A stretch of DNA of 64,000 nt from contig CATNEN010000010.1 in NCBI GenBank assembly GCA_950097015.1, forward strand, positions 1,690,501 to 1,754,500, in the 5' to 3' direction. Of this stretch, positions 57,021 through 64,000 are shown piece by piece. The DNA comes from Macrostomum hystrix. Taxonomy: Eukaryota > Platyhelminthes > Macrostomidae. Each line of letters opens with the position of its first letter. The first letter of the stretch is position 1. Under the pieces are notes generated by a model. That model was not told the DNA's origin, ran no database searches, and was given only the letters and a program-made list of their open reading frames with translations. The position numbers were made by a program, and so were the translations under genes.

Positions 57021-57245
57021 ATGACAATCTTGGAGACCGGTGTGGCTCAATGCACGCGATTGTATAGGAAACAGTAGTAAATATTAGCACCTTTAGGAAA
57101 CAGCCCTTATAAAGTGTGATTGTATAAAACAGTGCAATGCATTTTAAAGCAAAAAATAAAACAGGAAAAACGTTGATAAAGAACAGTTTCAACAACAGTT
57201 GTAAACAAAGCGAGTCAATAAAAATCTTAATTGACCAGGCATTTC

Positions 57246-58895
57246 TCAATCCTTAGCATCGCCGATACCCTCGCCCAGGATGGCGAAGGTGGCCTCGGCC
57301 TCAGGCAGGCAGGGCGAGTCGTACACCTTGCAGATGCGAGTCTCGCCGCGTCCCTTGCGCAGGTACAGCCGGGTGGTGGACGCGTGTGCCATGATGTTGC
57401 CGCCGATTGGCTTCTTGGGATCGGCCGAGAACATAGCGGCGCCGTCCACCTGGGCCACCACCTGCCGGGAGGATGCGCGGGGGTATTTTTGCACTTGTTT
57501 GTGAAATACGCTTTAAATACTTATATCTACTGCGAGTAGAGGATTTCTTAAATTTACCTCCAGGTGAAAACTGATGATTTGCAAAGCATTGAAACCTTCT
57601 AAAGGATGCGCACAGTTTAGTCAATTGAATTGGGACACCCAGTAGAATTTCTAAGCCCAGCTAATCCTGGTACCGAACTCCACACCGCTACTTTAAAGAG
57701 TCCAAGAAATAACGGAGACTACAGGAACTTTACTACCAGACATAATTTATTTATTCCAGGCCTCAAACATAGCATCAGACGGCCTACCTATCGGTTAGTT
57801 TTAGGAGGACGAAATTTCGATAACACAGCCCAAACGCACCTGATTCGTGACCACCACAGCCACGCCGAACTCGTCAGCCAGACGCAGCAGGAAGCGCAGA
57901 AACTTGGCCAGATGGCGCTGCCGCTCGGACAGCTCGCCACGGCCGCTGAAATCGGTGCGAAACAGCGCCGTGGCTGAGTCCACAATGAGCAGGGCATAGC
58001 GCGACTCAGTCATCATAGCGGCTGCCTGGGTCAGCAACTGCATCTGATGATCGGAACTATAGGCCCTGGCGTAGGCCACATTGTCTAGCACGTCGGCGCC
58101 GTTCAGTCCGAATCGCTCGGCGACTGCCAGCAGCCGCTCCGGCCGAAAAGTGCCCTCCGTGTCGATGTAGAGACACTTGCCCTCGCCGCCGCCCATGTCA
58201 ACCGGGAGCTGGCAGGTGACGGCCAGGGTGTGGCACAGCTGAGATTTGCCGGTGCGAAACTCACCGAACAGCTCCGTGATGCTGCCCGTCTCGATGCCGC
58301 CCTGCAGCAGCTTGTCCAGCTCCTTGGATCCCGTGGTTACCTGGATAATCTCCGATCTGGCAAGTCGAGGATATGATTCATGGAATCAGAGTTCACTCAC
58401 TATGCCTCCGGGTGTTGGCATCGTGGGTGTAATTAGCCTAGAAACCTACTCGCCACCACTGCAGCAAAATTTAACGTGGCCTCGTCGCAGATTCTAGTAC
58501 AGGAACCTTGGCACGAGTTAAAGCTCAGCTTACCGTGTCTCGTAATTATGAACTAACTTCCTAATTGGAACTCACCGTTTCTGGTGAAACTCCGTAGCGG
58601 TAGTAAAACCCATCGGGCACATCTTGTTCACAACCTCCATGATCTTATCCGCCTTGGCCTCAGAGATGCCTTTAATAGCCAGTAGATTCTTCTTCGGCAC
58701 CATCTGCAGACTTTCCACAGTGTGATGGCCGGCCTCCTCCAGCTTCTTGACGTCAGCCGCTGAGATGCCAGCGGTCTCCAGCTTGCCGATAGGCAGCGGC
58801 CCGAAGGCTTCCTCTTCTTCCATCGCCTCTGCGGCAGCCGAAGCTCCGGCTGGCTGGGCCTGCTTCTGCTTTCTCTGTTCGGCCTGGGCAGACAT
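57246..58895 (-). CDS. RAD51: RAD51 recombinase
   Basis: Strand-exchange ATPase of homologous recombination. Three exons: 58895-58576, 58356-57840, 57461-57246; phases 2 and 0; 350 residues (human 339). N-terminal helix-hairpin-helix domain ([26 protein letters not shown] ends about 65, then [13 protein letters not shown]), core starting [18 protein letters not shown], Walker A GEFRTGKS (138-145), [23 protein letters not shown], Walker [13 protein letters not shown], the L1 region [21 protein letters not shown] and the end [19 protein letters not shown]. The C-terminus GEGIGDAKD is typical of RAD51, not DMC1, as is the overall sequence. An AG acceptor lies 25 bases before the ATG. Intron 2 holds a SINE fragment. 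Confidence 0.95.
57630..57700. mobile_element. SINE family A fragment in RAD51 intron 2
   Basis: A short block with GGGACACCCAGTAGAATTTC and CCCAGCTAATCCTGGTACC resembles the middle of the family A copies at 4611, 29396 and 48905; the ends are lost. Confidence 0.45.
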
Positions 58896-60531
58896 TTCTT
58901 CACAGTACTACTAACAGTAGCTGAAATGAAACAAATAATAATTTGAGTACTGTTTCTGCACAGTTACATAGAAAGGAAAGACAAATAGAAAGAATCTTGT
59001 AATACAACAGATTTGCTACATTCTTAAGATTGATGATCTTAAGAATGATCTTAACAAGCTAAATAATAGTCAGAGCTAGTAATTATAATATTTTTATTGA
59101 AATTAAAGTATACAAGGGATAATAAATAATTGATTTGCTTTTTAACTTGCATAAACTCAGCATTTGAACTTTAACAACAAATTTGATGCTTATGTCATAC
59201 AGTCAGTTAAATATATTATTAAATATATAAAATAATATTTTAAATACCTCCTTTTCACTAGAATTGAAGGAAGGAAGCAAGTGGTTAACCTACAGTACAC
59301 TGTTGAACAGTACTTTAGCTAGTGTAAGCTACATGTCTTTTAGATAGCTATTGCAATTCATTGTTGCTGCACTGAAATAGACAATGTAAATTTCTTACCA
59401 CTATATACAGAGTGGCAAGCAGACTTTAATTAAAAAAATCAAATATTTTTTTGGTATTCTGAAAAAAAAGTGGAAACAAATAGATTAAGCTTAATCATTG
59501 GCTTCAATACACAAAATATAATGTAGCAGAATATAAATGAGTTACTCTTTAAAGGCACAGACAAGAAACTCAAATATTTTATTTTCATTTTAATGCAGAA
59601 ATTTTCACATGTGCTATTTGATAGGTTAGAACATAAATACATTTTAGAAATCACGGCAAGTTGTGCACAACACCCAACCTACTAATTCCTAACTAAGTTT
59701 GAAGCAACACCTAATCATAAAATCTACCCATGGACTAGCTAGATGTCATGGGAATATAAATACCATCTGCCAATGCAAGTCAAAGTAGAGCTAACATTAG
59801 AGCTATGGCATTAAATTATTTTTACTTTTAAATTTACTTTTAAGACTTAATAATAGTTGCTATAGTTAATAGTAGTGCTGCAGCCTATATTGCCATAGAT
59901 ATTCATTGAGATGGCTCTCAAACAAAGAGTCAAAAGTGCCCTGACTTTGGCCTTGAAATGGGTCATAGGCCCTAGATGCCTGAGTGATGTTAGAGTAGAT
60001 TGAGGGGTTAAGGTCCACAAATTGTAGCCTGTGATTGACAAGTAGGCATTCTGGACTCCCTACCATTGTACAGTAAGCAAATTGGCTGAAAGTAAATACA
60101 ATATTATAGTAATTTAATGCAACAAACTAGGAGATAAAGCTAAAGTTCTTAAACTGTTTTCATTTGCAATTACTTAATTATATATGTTCTTCTGTTGTTG
60201 ACTTAAATTTTTTTTCAAGTTTTATAATGATATTGGAATGACCAATAAAAAAATCTAACTGCAAGTTTATATTTAAATAGTTGTTTTTTGGCAATGTTTA
60301 TCACCATGGTACTGTGGGAATAGCAACTGGCTTATCGACATGGAACACTGGCAAAATTTTACTTAAATTAGCAGGCTAAGGAACAGATCACCTTAAGTAT
60401 GCATGGCTGAAAACCAAAAAATTGTAATTAATTTTATGCTTCTAAGAAATTTAAACTTGTATTTGGCACCAATTAGCTTTGCTTTACTATGCAAAAAAGT
60501 ATGGATGGATAGGAAAAATATATTAACACTA

Positions 60532-61174
60532 GGGTAATGTATCATCAACCGAACAGTGTATCTTCAAAACCGAACAAGAATTTTGACTCCTTCCTTGGTC
60601 TTGTGCAAGACAGAAACAAGCTATTGTGTTTCACAGAACAACTAATTTGAAAGTTGAAGAAATTATCTACAAGCTGAGGCATGATGTGCAATGAAGCATT
60701 AAGAGGAAAGAAAGATATAGATGTTTCAGTAGAAATTTTTATTGCAAAAGCATACTTTTTAACAACATTTTTTCAGCATGTACTTTAGACGAAGATTGTA
60801 TATGGTTGCTTGCCAATTTAATGACCATAAATGTAGTTATTTATAGAGCATGAAAAATGCTTTCAAATGACATAATTCATGATAGTTCACTCCTTAAAAT
60901 AAGATTAAACCACTCACTCAAATTGTAAAACCGAACATCAAATTCTCTGTTTGGTTTGAAGATACATGAAAATCATTGTTTGGTTTTAGATTAAAAACAC
61001 AAATAACTTTTTTTCTATTTGACAAAAAAGCAAAAGCAGATACTTTTTAGAAAGATATAACTGTTTTCTATAACTTGGCTTTTGATTTATCATCATATCT
61101 TAAATAGAAAATCTGTAGCATATGTTTGAAGTTAAAAAAATACACATTCTTGTTTGGTTGATGATACATTACCC
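60532..61174. mobile_element. 643-bp inverted-repeat element with TA duplication
   Basis: Begins GGGTAATGTATCATCAACC and ends with the inverse GGTTGATGATACATTACCC, flanked by TA on each side (60530-60531 and 61175-61176). Subterminal words CCGAACA and TGTTTGG with GTATCTTC/GAAGATAC are also inverted. No coding frame. The TA duplication suggests a Tc1/mariner-type parent. Confidence 0.82.
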
Positions 61175-61414
61175 TATCTTACCATGTTGTGTGTATAAGC
61201 CAGTCATTATTCCCACAATATATACAAATGAATAGGACAGCTATCTCTCCAGTTCTCCGTGCAGATAAGCTAGTCATTATTCTCATGGTACTATGTGGAT
61301 AGTATGGCCATTATTGCAATGGTACAGTGGGGATAAGCACTGCCTTGAATGACAGTCATTGATGAAAGGTGTAGCTAGTACATGATTTTTTAAATAAAGC
61401 AGTTTAAGACATAT

Positions 61415-61416
<2 letters not shown>

Positions 61417-61456
<40 letters not shown>

Positions 61457-61557
61457 GTAGGAAACTAAACAAACCTAAATTATATAACTTAATAACATAC
61501 AGTGCTTTAAATCCTCCAACATACATTCCCTGAATCCCTGTCATTTGAATGCTTAGC

Positions 61558-61592
<35 letters not shown>
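61417..61592. repeat. Two (AT)n microsatellites
   Basis: Pure AT dinucleotide runs at about 61417-61453 and 61560-61592, separated by about 105 bp of unique sequence. Confidence 0.9.
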
Positions 61593-61594
<2 letters not shown>

Positions 61595-62609
61595 CAATTC
61601 TGATGATATTGCCATTATTACTTTCTATACGAACTAGACAACTTTCAATAGTACAGTAGAATAGTTTCAATGACATTCATCAACATAGTGTGTTTGTCAC
61701 TATCCTTTACTGTAATGCAATCATTTAAATGTAGAAATACTGAAATAGAAGCTGCTAAGAAACCAAAAAATATTAAAAGAAATGAAATCATATCGAAAGT
61801 AATTTAATTACAAAATTAAAAAATTCAAACAAGTTGGAAAAATTATTACTGTACTGAATTTCCAGTTTATTGACTTGTAAAGAACGAAATGCAATTGCGC
61901 ACACGTGCTTCGTTTTTTTACTCGCTCGCTCGATAATAAATCAGACAATTTTAAAACAGTGCTTGTACCATTGTGACTTAACAAGCTGTGCTTGAATTTT
62001 AAATAAAATGAGGCACAGATGTGTCATCTGGCTGCGATTCTTATCATGCAAAGTCACAATATGTTTCCAAGTGAAATACTTGTAGTTTTTAGAGCCATTT
62101 CTGAAATGCCTGGCGAACAGCACTCGTGTCCCAACGTTTTTATCAATGCACATGAAATTTGGAGTCGATAAGCCATACTTATATAAATCAATGCATTGCG
62201 AAGATAGGCGAGCACAGTTCAGGTATGAACAACAGTTCAGGTTTGATGTGCATTAATAACTCACGTAACATATGCTGCAGTAAATAGCTAATCATTGGCT
62301 TAAGTCGATGCTGCAGCCGCCACCGCCGCATTGAGTCAATACTTAAACAGACAGTTCGGTTAAATTAATACCAGCAAATTAAAAGAGCAAGGAGAGAGAG
62401 TCAATCCGTGTCAGTATAGGTAGTCAATTGATCTTGTTAGTCGATATCAATTGTATGTATGAGCATGTATTGAGTTTATGAAAAGTAATTATATATTTAT
62501 TTATTATAAGTAATTATAAGCATTGCAAGTAATATGTTTAGAGAGTGCATTAGAGAGTTCAGTTTTTGCTGTTTCCAAATAAGGAAATTCCTCCTAATTT
62601 CACGCTTGT

Positions 62610-63440
62610 AAAAAAGTTCTGCGAAAAAGGCTTCACGACGCCTACATCCGACCGAGCCTACAGGAGCTCGGCGTCCCCTGTCCAACCCGTGGAAGCTAGT
62701 CTCGACGCTCTTTTTGGACATCCACAGACTCGTGTCAGCCGGATGATCAGCGCTGGAGGAGACTGGCTGCTCGGCAGACACTTCGTGGCTTACCGACTCA
62801 TGCCACACCCTCAGCATCCTGGCGATGGAGCCGGTGCACATGCACGCCTTCGCCCGCGCCCTGCCCAGCTGATGGCGACCAGCGGCATCCGAGCGACCCA
62901 GCGTGCCTACGCACTACGCAGTCTTGCACTGTCGGGTGGTCCGGAAGCGACACCGGCTGCACTCAGCTTGGCCACTCTGGCGACCCAGCCAGGATGATGC
63001 TGCCGAGTGTATTCTGCGAGGCATTGCTGCTTCTGCATGACCAGTACATAGTGCCGTCACTGGTTGCTCACGGCATCCAGAGCTGCAAACCGGAGTTGCA
63101 GACGAGCACGGTGTTCTTGGACGTGTTCGGCGGCGTCAACAGCTAGTCAGCAATGTGCCTCATGATCAGTGCAGGCGGGCAGCGAGTATTGGTTTGGCTA
63201 TGCGGCCACGCACCGGCGTCGCACCCTTTGTGCCGTGCTGCTCATGATGGAGCCGGAGCAGCTAGATGTATTCGCCAGAGCGCATGGCACATCTGCCACT
63301 GTCATCCGCTACAATTGTGAGCACAACGCGCAGGTAGCCATGGCCACGTTATTCGCAGTCGCGACATTGTCCGCCGGTTTTTGCTGCCATCATTGACTGC
63401 AGCTGCCGAGGAGATGAGACCTATTAGGCCGCCGACCCAG
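62610..63440 (+). pseudogene. Tandem pair of decayed, related coding blocks
   Basis: A GC-rich island in AT-rich DNA. Block one (about 62620-63000) and block two (about 63025-63440) share protein-level segments found only by switching frames: LHDAYIRPSL versus LHDQYIVPSL, SAGGDWLLG versus a SAG..YWFG segment, and LAMEPVHMHAFARA versus LMMEPEQLDVFARA, each about 400-420 bases apart. Stops and frameshifts break both blocks. Block two continues further (VIRYNCEHNAQVAMA). The parent family is not recognised. Confidence 0.5.
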
Positions 63441-63608
63441 GGATGCTGGCTGGCTGGAAGTGGTGAGACTGAGGGTGAGCCGACGATGCTGGCGAACGCC
63501 AGCTCCACTATCCGAGCGACCCAGCATGCTGACGCAGTCCTACATTGCCGGATGGCTAATAGACGACGCCGACTTTCTGGGGACAGCCCGCTGGAATCGT
63601 CGTATCGG

Positions 63609-63660
<52 letters not shown>

Positions 63661-64000
63661 CCGGATCTCTCCCTCGCGACACGTACTATAGGCGCCGATG
63701 CATTAACATCCGTTATAAAATGCTTGATTAGGAATTCTATTAGGGTTGTATTGTTACAGCGTATAAAGCGCGCATTTGTCCAGTCTTTATTGTTATACTT
63801 CATTATAGTGTCGTAAATATAATAAAGTCTAGTTAAATTCGAATTGGGAATTAAATTTATGTTTGAATATTCGTGATTGTCACGTAGATCAAACCTACTG
63901 GCATCGATTGATTGATGGATTGATTGCCACACATCGAGAGGTAGGCTTGATTAATGGGATAAAAATATTGTTTGTGCATGGATTACGAGCGTATACTAAA
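63441..64000. other. Right end of window
   Basis: Contains a further sequence similar to block one of the decayed repeat (ATCCGAGCGACCCAGC at 63519, also at about 62887), a CTGC microsatellite and AT-rich DNA. No gene recognised. Confidence 0.45.
63608..63662. repeat. (TGCC)n microsatellite
   Basis: About 14 perfect TGCC tetranucleotides. The cysteine/leucine/proline and glycine/arginine/glutamine open frames across it are artefacts. Confidence 0.95.

Larger units (their letters stand above)
53136..57245. other. Spacer between RAD51 and HELLS
   Basis: Holds a 30-bp minisatellite near the HELLS start (53230-53482), about 600 bp of AT-rich DNA, and the 35-bp array (54125-57020). No gene; the HELLS promoter must be between or beyond these repeats. 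Confidence 0.7.
58896..62600. other. AT-rich spacer upstream of RAD51
   Basis: 3.7 kb without a recognisable gene. It contains a TA-flanked inverted-repeat element (60532-61174) and two (AT)n microsatellites (about 61417-61453 and 61560-61592). The rest shows no structure I can name. Confidence 0.65.

Noticed and set aside
63540-63932. Frames with runs of GRQA or CLPA
   Set aside because: Produced by the TGCC microsatellite.

Overview
The window is nuclear DNA of an animal, most likely a spiralian such as a free-living flatworm (Macrostomum-like). Exons are GC-rich and introns or spacers are AT-rich. Genes have a few exons with GT-AG introns whose phases close exactly. An innexin points to an invertebrate, and several start codons lie 0 to 25 bases after an AG acceptor, as expected with spliced-leader trans-splicing. 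The species is an inference; the gene families are read from the protein sequences.

Layout. ALKBH3 (462-4030, minus) and the ciliary kinesin KIF17/OSM-3 (8458-15848, plus) are divergent. A minisatellite-rich spacer follows, then the inner-arm dynein intermediate chain DNAI3/WDR63 (19953-23860, minus), TEX47 (24400-25215, minus), a mariner remnant, translin (28042-29025, plus) and a secreted CULT-domain protein (29849-30412, plus). A long-loop two-pore potassium channel (33605-36258, plus), an ankyrin-repeat pseudogene, a multi-pass membrane protein (39389-40168, minus) and an innexin (41098-42634, plus) come next. The right half holds three minus-strand genome-maintenance genes in a row: XPC (44848-48771), HELLS/LSH (49709-53135) and RAD51 (57246-58895). 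The last 5 kb is AT-rich with a tandem pair of decayed coding blocks.

Two functional groups stand out: cilium or sperm genes (KIF17, DNAI3, TEX47) and DNA repair or chromatin genes (ALKBH3, XPC, HELLS, RAD51). Whether these groups are co-regulated cannot be told from sequence.

The window is full of tandem repeats: over fifteen separate minisatellite arrays with units of about 17 to 43 bp, many inside introns, the largest (about 2.9 kb, 35-bp unit) between HELLS and RAD51. Mobile DNA includes a two-copy inverted-repeat family with target duplications, three further small inverted-repeat elements, a deleted mariner copy and two SINE-like families.

The most unusual gene is ALKBH3. Its exons join into a 522-residue protein in which a normal AlkB domain is followed by a second domain that aligns to it but has lost the iron- and oxoglutarate-binding residues.
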